From contig CAVAVP010000010.1 in assembly GCA_963592135.1 (NCBI GenBank), forward strand, positions 1 through 46,103: 46,103 bases of DNA, read 5' to 3'. Shown here piece by piece: positions 16,080-23,297 of this stretch. This stretch comes from UBA3700 sp963592135. Lineage in GTDB: Bacteria > Bacillota > Clostridia > Christensenellales > UBA3700. Positions within the stretch are counted from its first letter, which is position 1. Every line of letters starts with the position of its first letter. The notes beneath the pieces were generated by a model that worked only from the letters and a program-made list of their open reading frames with translations, made no database searches and was not told the origin of the DNA. Both the position numbers and the translations under genes were made by a program.

Positions 16080-16349
16080 ATGAAAAAGTATAATTACTTT
16101 ACATGGTGGTTATCCACTTCGATAAAAGATTTGAGTTATAGAATATGGAGATATGTTATGTTTCCTGTAATCTTTATTTTGTGGGTAGCTTGTGTTGGTG
16201 CATTTAGAGATTTGTATTGGAAATTATCTTTATACGTAATTTTGCCATGTGTAGTTATAGATTTGATATGGAACTTAATTACCTATGAAATAAAAGGTAA
16301 AAGTATATTAAAAGAAGAGGAGATAAAAAAAGATGACAAAGAAAATTAG
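16080..16349 (+). CDS. Small membrane protein, unknown function
   Basis: An 89-residue protein I do not recognise. Residues about 22-42 (YVMFPVIFILWVACVGAF) and 47-68 (KLSLYVILPCVVIDLIWNLI) look like two membrane helices, and the C-terminus is a charged tail. The frame can open at 16071 or 16080. Neither has a Shine-Dalgarno site. The predicted -10 ends at 16072, so an ATG at 16080 would lie at the transcript 5' end and could be read leaderless. The last 17 bp overlap the start of the lipoprotein gene, so the two are likely an operon. Confidence 0.6.
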   Translation: MKKYNYFTWWLSTSIKDLSYRIWRYVMFPVIFILWVACVGAFRDLYWKLSLYVILPCVVIDLIWNLITYEIKGKSILKEEEIKKDDKEN

Positions 16350-17790
16350 TGCAATTTTATGTGTTATAGCAATTATTGCTTGTCTATTTAGTTTTTCAGC
16401 TTGTTCTGACAATAATGAAGAGAATGTGGCTCCAATTGCTACATCTTATTTAACTATGGATATAAATCCATCTGTTGAGATTATTGTTGATCAAAACAAC
16501 AAGGTTATGTCTGTTAAAGCTCAAAACGATGATGCTGATGTTATGTTATATGGAGAAGCTTCACTTGAGGGGTTAGATCTTCAAGTAGCTGCAGATAATC
16601 TTTTAGATTTAGCCGTTAAGTATGGTTATTTAACAGAAGATAATTCAACAGTAGAAGTTTCGATTTCATGTGATACAGCAAGCGTTGAGGCAGCTATTAA
16701 GGGAAAAATGCAAGCAGCAGTTGATGAGGCAAAAAGTGGAGTAGACTTTGCAATTTCATTAGCTACAGAAGGTCTTCTTTCTGTACAAACAGAAATAGCT
16801 GCACTTGAGGAAAAATATCAAGATATTTCTTCAGGAAAATACACATTAATTATTGAAGCAATGGCTATAGATAACACTTTAACTTTTGATGAAGCATATA
16901 ATATGCCTACAAAAGACTTACTAGCAATTGTAGAATCAGGTGAAAGTGAAATATATAATTATGCAAACTCTGTATATCAAGAAACAGTCGCAAAGGCTTT
17001 AGCTGTATACGATCAAGCTGCTGCAGTTGCTGAAGAGGGAGCATATGTAGCTGCTTATGGACAAGTATGTTTTACAGGTGCCTCAAATGCTACTTCAGCT
17101 TTGGATGTTGCTTCTGCTACAAAATATGCTAACTTGGGCAAAAAGGTTGCATATTATGGTGCTTGCAAGATTGCTAAGTATACAATATCTGGCGCAATTA
17201 CAGCCGCTGAATATATTAAAGATGTTGAACTAGATGCTACTACTTCTCAAACAATTGCTACAAAGTTTGGTTGCGAAGTTGCAGATTTACAAAATGATGA
17301 CGGAAAGGTAACTGTAGAGTCTGTTCAAGCTTATGTTAATAAGTTGTACAAGAATGCATCAGCAGAACAAAAAATAGATATTCAAACAAAGTATGGTTCA
17401 ATAGTAGGAAGTTTAAATACTGCTAAAGATGATGCAGTGTTATCAGCAGATTTTAATTCTACAATCACAACAGCACTAGGAACGATAGATGTTTCTTTAG
17501 GTCTAAATATTGATACTTCCAAATTGACTATAGAAAGTGCAAAAGATGCATTAGCTCAAGTTGAGGCAAAAGAAGAAGAATTAAAGAAAGAATTAGATGA
17601 ATCTTTAACAGAAGAAGAATTAGAAACAGTTAATGATGCAGTTGCTGCTGTAAATAACAAAATAGCTGAATATAAGGCAACATTAACTCAATCTATTGAA
17701 AACGCTAAAACTACAATAGATAATGAATTAAAAGCTGCAAAAGAAGCAAGAGCTCAAAAATTTGCTGAAAATACAGAAACAAATAATTAA
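16333..17790 (+). CDS. Lipoprotein with an RsgI-like extracellular domain and a coiled-coil C-terminus
   Basis: A 485-residue predicted lipoprotein. The signal peptide ends in the lipobox FSAC with the lipidated C24. Residues about 36-125 (SYLTMDINPSVEIIVDQNNKV, AADNLLDLAVKYGYL, STVEVSIS) match the extracellular domain of RsgI-type anti-sigma factors, including the Asn45-Pro46 of the NPS motif where RsgI proteins are reported to self-cleave. The cytosolic sigma-binding part and transmembrane helix of true RsgI are absent, and no sigI gene is nearby. Residues about 130-390 are Ala-rich and helical, and about 400-485 form a coiled coil. A GAGGAG site precedes the ATG, and a strong terminator follows. 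Confidence 0.8.
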   Translation: MTKKISAILCVIAIIACLFSFSACSDNNEENVAPIATSYLTMDINPSVEIIVDQNNKVMSVKAQNDDADVMLYGEASLEGLDLQVAADNLLDLAVKYGYLTEDNSTVEVSISCDTASVEAAIKGKMQAAVDEAKSGVDFAISLATEGLLSVQTEIAALEEKYQDISSGKYTLIIEAMAIDNTLTFDEAYNMPTKDLLAIVESGESEIYNYANSVYQETVAKALAVYDQAAAVAEEGAYVAAYGQVCFTGASNATSALDVASATKYANLGKKVAYYGACKIAKYTISGAITAAEYIKDVELDATTSQTIATKFGCEVADLQNDDGKVTVESVQAYVNKLYKNASAEQKIDIQTKYGSIVGSLNTAKDDAVLSADFNSTITTALGTIDVSLGLNIDTSKLTIESAKDALAQVEAKEEELKKELDESLTEEELETVNDAVAAVNNKIAEYKATLTQSIENAKTTIDNELKAAKEARAQKFAENTETNN

Positions 17791-17818
17791 TAGATTGTAG
17801 TAATTAATTAAATGTATG

Positions 17819-17856
17819 CTCCAAGGTTTTAAATAAAATAAAACCTTGGAGTTTTT
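17819..17856 (+). terminator. Strong intrinsic terminator after the RsgI-like lipoprotein gene
   Basis: CTCCAAGGTTTTA (17819-17831) pairs without mismatch with TAAAACCTTGGAG (17839-17851) and is followed by TTTTTCTTTTT. It separates the lipoprotein operon from the ECF S-component operon. Confidence 0.92.
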
Positions 17857-17863
17857 CTTTTTA

Positions 17864-17892
17864 TTGCGCCTGATTTTGCCATATGGTATACT
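17864..17892 (+). promoter_or_regulatory. Promoter of the ECF S-component/coaX operon
   Basis: TTGCGC (17864-17869) and TATACT (17887-17892) are 17 nt apart. The predicted leader is about 85 nt. It holds two nested complementary pairs, GGTAC (17906-17910) with GTATC (17954-17958) and ATAGC (17921-17925) with GCTAT (17939-17943), which could be a regulatory RNA fold. Confidence 0.6.
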
Positions 17893-17983
17893 ATTTTTGG
17901 TTAATGGTACGAAAGACTATATAGCCAAAAAAACAAATGCTATTACAAGATGGGTATCGAATATGAACTCAAGCGAGGTAAAA

Positions 17984-18652
17984 ATGAAAAAGATTAATAC
18001 GAAAAAGATAGCTTTACTATCAATAATGTTGGCACTGGTAATTATTTTTTGCTTTGTGCCAATTTCATTTGGAACAGTTACTTTAGCTTTAATGATTTTG
18101 CCGGTTTTAGTAGTTGCTCAAATAGAAGATTTCTGGACAACGTTTATACTTGCTGTATTAATGGGGTGTGTTAATGAAATCGCATGGTATACAACAAAAT
18201 CTGCAGCACCACTTGCGCCTGTGTTTCAAAACCCGCTAGTTTGTATATTGCCAAGAATACTAATAGGTGTATTTGCTTGGTGTGTAACAAATGGACTTAG
18301 AAAGCTTCTTATAAAAGATAAAATGTCAAATGCTTCAAAACTTGCAATAGATCAAATTATTTCCGCAATTTCTGGAGCGGTTGGGGTTGTTGTAAATACA
18401 GGATTTGTTGGATTATTTGCAGTTTTATTGTTTAATGAACAAGTAATGAAAAATGGTACCGCAATTTCCTTAAAATACATACTTGCATGGTTTGGTGTTA
18501 ATTTTGTAATTGAAGTAATTGCATTTGCTGTTTTAACACCACCGATTTCTCTAGCTTTACAAAAGGCAGGATTTAGTTATAAAAAAGTGGATAAAAAAGC
18601 AGTACTTGAAGATAGAGAAAATGATAAAGAAATTTTAGAAGAAGGAGTATAA
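17984..18652 (+). CDS. ECF transporter S component, probably for pantothenate
   Basis: A 222-residue integral membrane protein with about six hydrophobic segments, typical of substrate-binding S components of energy-coupling factor transporters. It begins KKINTKKIALLSIMLALVIIFCFVPI and shows a conserved NPLVCILPRILIGVF stretch. The neighbour 1 nt downstream is coaX, the pantothenate kinase, which makes pantothenate the likely substrate (PanT type). That assignment rests on context. The frame extends upstream to 17846, but that part runs through the terminator and promoter. A GAGGT site selects the ATG at 17984. The energising EcfA/EcfT proteins are not in this window. Confidence 0.8.
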   Translation: MKKINTKKIALLSIMLALVIIFCFVPISFGTVTLALMILPVLVVAQIEDFWTTFILAVLMGCVNEIAWYTTKSAAPLAPVFQNPLVCILPRILIGVFAWCVTNGLRKLLIKDKMSNASKLAIDQIISAISGAVGVVVNTGFVGLFAVLLFNEQVMKNGTAISLKYILAWFGVNFVIEVIAFAVLTPPISLALQKAGFSYKKVDKKAVLEDRENDKEILEEGV

Positions 18653-18653
18653 A

Positions 18654-19430
18654 ATGTTACTAGTTATAGATGTAGGAAATACTAATATAAAGTTAGGTGT
18701 ATATGATGAGGAAAAACTTGTAAATTCATGGAGATTGTCTGTAAAAATCGCAAGAACTGCAGATGAACTTGGTATTACAATAGACAGTTTATTTAAGACA
18801 AAGGGTATAACTTTTAAGGATATTCATGGAATCATTATATCTTCAGTTCAACCAGCTTTAAATTATACAGTTGAACACGCATGTGAATATTATATGAGAA
18901 TAAAACCTATAATGGTTGGACCTGGAGTTAAAACAGGATTAAATATAAAATATTTAAATCCATCAGAGGTGGGTGCTGATAGAATAGTTAATTCTGTTGC
19001 TGCATATAAATTATATGGTGGACCTGTAATAGTTGTAGATTTTGGTACAGCAACAACATTTAATGTTATATCTGAAAAAGGAGAATTTTTAGGTGGATGT
19101 ATAGCTCCTGGAATAAAAACATCGCTAGAGGCACTTGCTGATAATACATCACTTTTAACAAGTGTTGAACTTGTTAAACCAAAAACTTCAATAGGCAAAA
19201 CAACAGTTGCAAATCTTCAAGCAGGAATAGTATATGGTTTTACGGGCCTTGTTAAATATTTGCTTGAAAAGTTAAAGGTAGATTCTGAACTTAATGATGC
19301 AAAAGTGGTAGTAACGGGAGGTTTGTCGGAACTTGTATGTGGAGTAGATAAATCTTTAAATATATATAAAATTGATAGATATTTAACGCTAAAAGGGTTA
19401 AAATTAATCTATGATATGAATAAAGACTAA
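18654..19430 (+). CDS. coaX: Type III pantothenate kinase
   Basis: A 258-residue CoaX that phosphorylates pantothenate, the first step of coenzyme A synthesis. The ASKHA-fold motifs are DVGNTNIKLG (phosphate 1, D6), the PSEVGADRIVN substrate loop and DFGTATTFNV (phosphate 2). Length is normal for the family. An AAGGAG site precedes the ATG and the gene starts 1 nt after the S component, so uptake and phosphorylation of pantothenate are probably coordinated. The hom gene follows after 17 bp. Confidence 0.96.
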   Translation: MLLVIDVGNTNIKLGVYDEEKLVNSWRLSVKIARTADELGITIDSLFKTKGITFKDIHGIIISSVQPALNYTVEHACEYYMRIKPIMVGPGVKTGLNIKYLNPSEVGADRIVNSVAAYKLYGGPVIVVDFGTATTFNVISEKGEFLGGCIAPGIKTSLEALADNTSLLTSVELVKPKTSIGKTTVANLQAGIVYGFTGLVKYLLEKLKVDSELNDAKVVVTGGLSELVCGVDKSLNIYKIDRYLTLKGLKLIYDMNKD

Positions 19431-19447
19431 TAAACAAGAGGAGATTA

Positions 19448-20725
19448 ATGTTTATGAAAAAAGTAGGCGTAGCAATTTTAGGATTAGGAGTAGTAGGTGG
19501 CGGAACTGCCAGAATCCTAATTGATAGAAAAGAAAAAATTAAAGAAGAATACGGTGTAGATGCTACTATTGTGGCAGCACTTGATAGATTCCCAGAGAGA
19601 GTTACAAATTTAGGACTTTCTTTAGATATCTTGGCTTCTTCAATTGATGATATTTGCAATAATCCTAATGTTGATATCGTTGTTGAATGTATGGGTGGTG
19701 TTGAACCAGCAAAAACTTTCTTAACAAAGGCTTTAGAGGCAGGAAAGAGCATTGTAACTTCAAATAAGGAAATGTTTTCTAAGTCTTGGCCGGATCTAGA
19801 AAAGGCAGCACAAAAAACAGGTGCAGGATTATATTATGAAGCTACAACTGGTGGTGGTATGCCAATTATTAGAACTATGACAACCGCAATGCAAGCTAAT
19901 AATATTTTAGAGATTAAAGCTATTATTAACGGAACAACTAACTATATATTAACTAGAATGACAGAAGAAAATGCTGATTATGCTGCAGTTTTAAAGGATG
20001 CTCAGTCATTAGGTTTCGCTGAAGCAAATCCAGTTGCGGATGTTGAAGGTTATGATTCAAGTTATAAATTATCTATTTTATCTTCTCTTGCATTTAATAA
20101 AAGAGTTCCATTTGAACTTGTGTTTAGAGAAGGTATTACAAAAATAACAGCAGAGGATATAAAGATTGGTAAAGAGATGGGTTATATCGTTAAACTACTT
20201 GCTATAGCAAAACAGGTTAATGGAAAAATTGAAGCAAGAGTTCATCCAGTATTCTTACCAAAGTCTCATCCACTTGCAAGTGTTTCTGGATCATTTAATG
20301 CAGTGTTTGTAGTAGGAGATGCAGTTGGTGATATTATGACATATGGAAGAGGAGCAGGTGCATTACCTACAGGTTCTGCCATTGTTTCGGATATTATATA
20401 TTGTGCAAGACAAGTTGAACATGCAAGATACTCTGAAATGTTTAATGTTATGAAAGAAGAAGATGTTATAAAGGATTTTGAATCTGAATATTATGTTAGA
20501 TTAAGTGTTCATGATGTTCCAGGCGTACTTGCAGATATTACGGCTATATTAAAGAAATATAGTATTTCTGTTCAACAAATTAAACAAGATAAGAATAATG
20601 ATATTATCCCTATTACTTTTGTTACACAAAAGACTCATGAATTTGCTATGAATTCAGCAGTTGAGGAAATATCTAAACTTCCTAATATTATAAAGGTAGA
20701 AAACGTAATTAGAGTAGAAGAATAA
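19448..20725 (+). CDS. hom: Homoserine dehydrogenase with a C-terminal ACT domain
   Basis: A 425-residue enzyme that reduces aspartate semialdehyde to homoserine for threonine and methionine synthesis. It has the Rossmann motif GLGVVGGGTAR, a catalytic domain with NGTTNYILTRM and the family motif GYDSSYKLSILSSLAF, and an ACT domain from about residue 345 (YYVRLSVHDVPGVLADITAIL) that usually gives end-product control. The start could be 19448 or 19454: AGAGGAG lies 4 or 10 nt upstream respectively. The stop overlaps the next start by 1 nt. Confidence 0.95.
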   Translation: MFMKKVGVAILGLGVVGGGTARILIDRKEKIKEEYGVDATIVAALDRFPERVTNLGLSLDILASSIDDICNNPNVDIVVECMGGVEPAKTFLTKALEAGKSIVTSNKEMFSKSWPDLEKAAQKTGAGLYYEATTGGGMPIIRTMTTAMQANNILEIKAIINGTTNYILTRMTEENADYAAVLKDAQSLGFAEANPVADVEGYDSSYKLSILSSLAFNKRVPFELVFREGITKITAEDIKIGKEMGYIVKLLAIAKQVNGKIEARVHPVFLPKSHPLASVSGSFNAVFVVGDAVGDIMTYGRGAGALPTGSAIVSDIIYCARQVEHARYSEMFNVMKEEDVIKDFESEYYVRLSVHDVPGVLADITAILKKYSISVQQIKQDKNNDIIPITFVTQKTHEFAMNSAVEEISKLPNIIKVENVIRVEE

Positions 20726-21213
20726 TGTTATCTGAAAAGGCGACAAATTTAACAGTAAAATTGTGTAGTGAAATAAAAAGCACAGTAGGTGGCAAGGATT
20801 TTAAGATATTGTCATGGGAAGAAATTGCTAAAATTGCTGGCCTAGATGAAGCAAGTGATGAATTAAAGCAAACTTTTGAAGAATTAAGATTAAATCAATG
20901 TGTTGTACAAAAATACAAGGATGATGAAGAAGTTTGTTTCGCACTAACCGATAAAGCCATTTTATTAAAACAAGATTTAGATACAATGGAAAAGGTTAAA
21001 AAGAATGAAATTTCTACGCCAATTGTAAAAACAGATGACGAAGGAAACTCTGTAGTGGTTTTACCTAAGAGCAATCATGAATTACAAAAACAATATAGGC
21101 CAAAAACTAAAGTTTCGCAAAAGTTCTCAATGTTTTTTACAGGACTTTTTGGTGGGGCTATTGGTGGAGCTTTAGTTTATGGTATAATATATTTATTAAC
21201 AACACTTTTGTAG
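20725..21213 (+). CDS. Tail-anchored protein with a winged-helix-like N-terminus, unknown function
   Basis: A 162-residue protein I cannot name. Residues about 5-90 read like a winged helix-turn-helix: a helix, LSWEEIAKIAGL, DELKQTFEELRLNQCVVQKY and a wing ending CFALTDKAILLKQ. A charged linker follows, and a single Gly-rich hydrophobic segment (about 134-160) ends the protein, so the N-terminal domain should face the cytosol. It overlaps hom by 1 nt and is followed by a similarly organised gene after 7 bp. Whether it binds DNA is not shown. Confidence 0.65.
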   Translation: MLSEKATNLTVKLCSEIKSTVGGKDFKILSWEEIAKIAGLDEASDELKQTFEELRLNQCVVQKYKDDEEVCFALTDKAILLKQDLDTMEKVKKNEISTPIVKTDDEGNSVVVLPKSNHELQKQYRPKTKVSQKFSMFFTGLFGGAIGGALVYGIIYLLTTLL

Positions 21214-21220
21214 AGGAAAT

Positions 21221-21583
21221 ATGCTAAACAAGAAAACAAAGGCTTTAATGAAAGTTGTATATAATAAGGCTATCGTGAAAGATGGTAATTGTTTAGTTAG
21301 TGAAATCGATTTGTTATCTAATATTCCATATAGGACAGATTTTAACAGAGAGGATTTAGCTCCATCTATGAAATCTTTGTCGAATGAAGGATACTTTGAG
21401 GTTATAGAAACTGAAAAGAATGGTGATACATATTATTGCATTACTCTTCAACAAGCAGGTTATGATTTTTCAAGACAAATTGCCGCTGAAAAAAGACAAA
21501 TAAAAATGAAAATAATATTAACTGTTGCAGGTGTAATTTTAGCTTTCTTCTTAAAGCAAATATTACAAGCAATAGCAGGATAA
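21221..21583 (+). CDS. Second tail-anchored winged-helix-like protein, unknown function
   Basis: A 120-residue protein with the same plan as its upstream neighbour. Residues about 1-85 are a winged-helix-like region (ALMKVVYNKAIV, DLAPSMKSLSNEGYFEVIET, DTYYCITLQQAGYDFSRQ), and about 95-117 a C-terminal membrane helix (IILTVAGVILAFFLKQIL). An AGAGGA site precedes the ATG. The two proteins differ in sequence but share architecture, so they may act as a pair. The methyltransferase gene starts 1 nt after its stop. Confidence 0.65.
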   Translation: MLNKKTKALMKVVYNKAIVKDGNCLVSEIDLLSNIPYRTDFNREDLAPSMKSLSNEGYFEVIETEKNGDTYYCITLQQAGYDFSRQIAAEKRQIKMKIILTVAGVILAFFLKQILQAIAG

Positions 21584-21584
21584 T

Positions 21585-22721
21585 ATGGAAATATTAATTC
21601 CAGTTGCAATAGGAATAGAATCTGTTGTAAAAAGACAATTAAACAAGTTAGGTTATGAGGATACTAAAGCTATTAATGGTAGAATTACTGTTAATGGCGA
21701 TTTTTTTGATATAGCAAGACTAAATGTATTTTTAAGAAGTGGTGAGAGAGTTTTATTAACACTTGGAAAATTCCATGCTGAAAGTTTTGATGAATTATAT
21801 AGTGGAGTAAGTCAAATTAATTGGGAAGACTATTTATCTAAGCACGCAAAAATCTTAATTGATGGAAAAGCTGTAAAAAGTAAACTAGGTGCAATAAAAG
21901 CAAGTGGGGGTATAGTAAAAAAAGCTATAGCAAATAGACTTGTTAAAGCATATGGTCTTCATAGTGATTATATTGTTGAAAGTGGAGAAAGAGTAATTGT
22001 TGGTGTGTCTATTTATGAAGATGATGTAACAATAACTATAGATACCTCAGGAGACGGATTGCATAAAAGAGGATATAGATCTCTTGCATATTCAGCTCCA
22101 CTAAAAGAAACAACAGCAGCGGCTATGATAGATATGTCTTACTATAATAAAGAAAAAATGTTTGCAGACTTGTTTTGTGGTAGTGGAACGCTTCCTATTG
22201 AATGTGCCATGAAAGCTTTAAATATAGCACCTGGGAAAAATAGGGATTTTGATTTTGAAAACTGGATATGTACTCCAAAGAATGCACTAAAAGATGCCAT
22301 AGATGAGGCAAAAGATTTAGAAAAGTTAGATACTAAATTAGAAATCTTTGCATCGGATATTAATCCAAAGGCAATATCAATAACTAAATATCATGCGAAG
22401 CAGGCAGGAGTTGAGAGATATATTCGTTTTAAAGAAATGGATATGAGAAAGTTTACTCAAGAAACTCCATTTGGTGTTATGATTTCTAATCCGCCTTATG
22501 CTGAAAGATTAGGGGAAATAGACGAGGTAAAAGCTTTATATAAAGATTTAGGTAAAGTATATAAAAGTTTACCCGATTGGAATATGTATATATTAACTGG
22601 ATTCAAAGGTCCGTTTGAAAAAATGATCGGGAAAAATGCAGATAAAAAATGTAGAATCTTTAATGCAAATATAGAATGCTGGTATTATTCTTATTTAAGT
22701 AAAAATAAACCAGCCAAATAA
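21585..22721 (+). CDS. THUMP-domain class I rRNA methyltransferase (RlmL/YpsC type)
   Basis: A 378-residue SAM-dependent RNA methyltransferase. The N-terminal ferredoxin-like and THUMP domains (about 1-155) precede HKRGYRSLAYSAPLKETTAAAMI and a Rossmann methyltransferase domain. That domain has DLFCGSGTLPIECAM (motif I) and NPPYAERLGE (motif IV, the N6-adenine/N2-guanine type). The family methylates guanine in 23S rRNA in Escherichia coli (RlmL), and the exact target here is unknown. An AGGA site overlaps the end of the previous gene. The ubiquitin-like gene starts 12 nt after the stop and is probably in the same transcript. Confidence 0.9.
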   Translation: MEILIPVAIGIESVVKRQLNKLGYEDTKAINGRITVNGDFFDIARLNVFLRSGERVLLTLGKFHAESFDELYSGVSQINWEDYLSKHAKILIDGKAVKSKLGAIKASGGIVKKAIANRLVKAYGLHSDYIVESGERVIVGVSIYEDDVTITIDTSGDGLHKRGYRSLAYSAPLKETTAAAMIDMSYYNKEKMFADLFCGSGTLPIECAMKALNIAPGKNRDFDFENWICTPKNALKDAIDEAKDLEKLDTKLEIFASDINPKAISITKYHAKQAGVERYIRFKEMDMRKFTQETPFGVMISNPPYAERLGEIDEVKALYKDLGKVYKSLPDWNMYILTGFKGPFEKMIGKNADKKCRIFNANIECWYYSYLSKNKPAK

Positions 22722-22733
22722 AGGAATAGTTGT

Positions 22734-23052
22734 ATGAGAAAAATTTCTATTGAAAAAACAACTATATATTTAAGTGTTATATGTGTAATTGTTTTTTTGC
22801 ATTATTGGCATAAATTTTATAAATAACAATATATCTGATGCTTATGCGATGAGTATGGAAGTTAAAGATATTTATGGAAGTATATATACAATAGAAGCAG
22901 AAACTTGTGATTCTGTTGATACGATAAAGGCGAAAATAGAAGAAAAGTCTGGAATAAGTGTAGAAAATCAAAGATTAATATATGCTGGTCAAGAATTGCA
23001 AGATGGTAGAACGCTTGCTGATTATAATTATCAAAATGGTGATAGTTTTTAA
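22734..23052 (+). pseudogene. Broken gene for a secreted ubiquitin-like protein
   Basis: The ATG at 22734, behind an AAAGGAA site, begins a signal peptide (MRKISIEKTTIYLSVICVIVF). A T7 tract (22792-22798) shifts this frame to a stop. With one T removed it continues FCIIGINFINNNISDAYA and then MSMEVKDIYG, giving a complete secretion signal with an Ala-Tyr-Ala cleavage site. The next 67 residues align to ubiquitin 1-67 without gaps, and I count 31 identities by eye, including KAKI, QRLI, AG and DGRTL.DYN. Ile44, Lys27, Lys29 and Lys33 are kept. Lys48 and Lys63 are replaced. A TAA at the position of ubiquitin His68 removes the last strand and Gly-Gly, although the frame after it stays open to 23103. 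Confidence 0.8.
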
Positions 23053-23258
23053 GTTAGAATTGTTTCAGTTTTTAAACAGGTATTAAAAATCATATTCTCA
23101 TAGTTGATTGATTTTTCTCGTAAAAATATAATAAAAATGTGAGAAAGATTAAAATAAATGAGAAAAATAGTTATTGGATAGTAAGTTGTTTTATGTAATT
23201 CAACCTAGAATTTACTTTTTCAAATAATTAATTAACTATCTAAAATCAAACAAATGTT

Positions 23259-23287
23259 TTGAAATATATATAATATTTTGTTAAAAT
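23259..23287 (+). promoter_or_regulatory. Promoter of uvrB, placed for a leaderless mRNA
   Basis: TTGAAA (23259-23264) and TAAAAT (23282-23287) are 17 nt apart. The uvrB ATG at 23298 is 10 nt after the -10 and has no Shine-Dalgarno site, so the transcript should begin within about 4 nt of it. No Firmicute LexA box was found here. Confidence 0.5.
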
Positions 23288-23297
23288 AACTTTAGTT

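Noticed and set aside
17846..17983. N-terminal extension of the ECF S component
   Set aside because: It starts inside the terminator hairpin and spans the promoter. The GAGGT site and hydrophobic pattern support 17984.
17899..17983. Leader compared with known riboswitches (c-di-GMP-I, preQ1, THF, TPP)
   Set aside because: Some letters resemble the c-di-GMP-I core, but the required conserved positions and stems are not there.
23053..23297. LexA/SOS box upstream of uvrB
   Set aside because: No CGAAC-N4-GTTCG-like sequence is present in the 245-bp interval.
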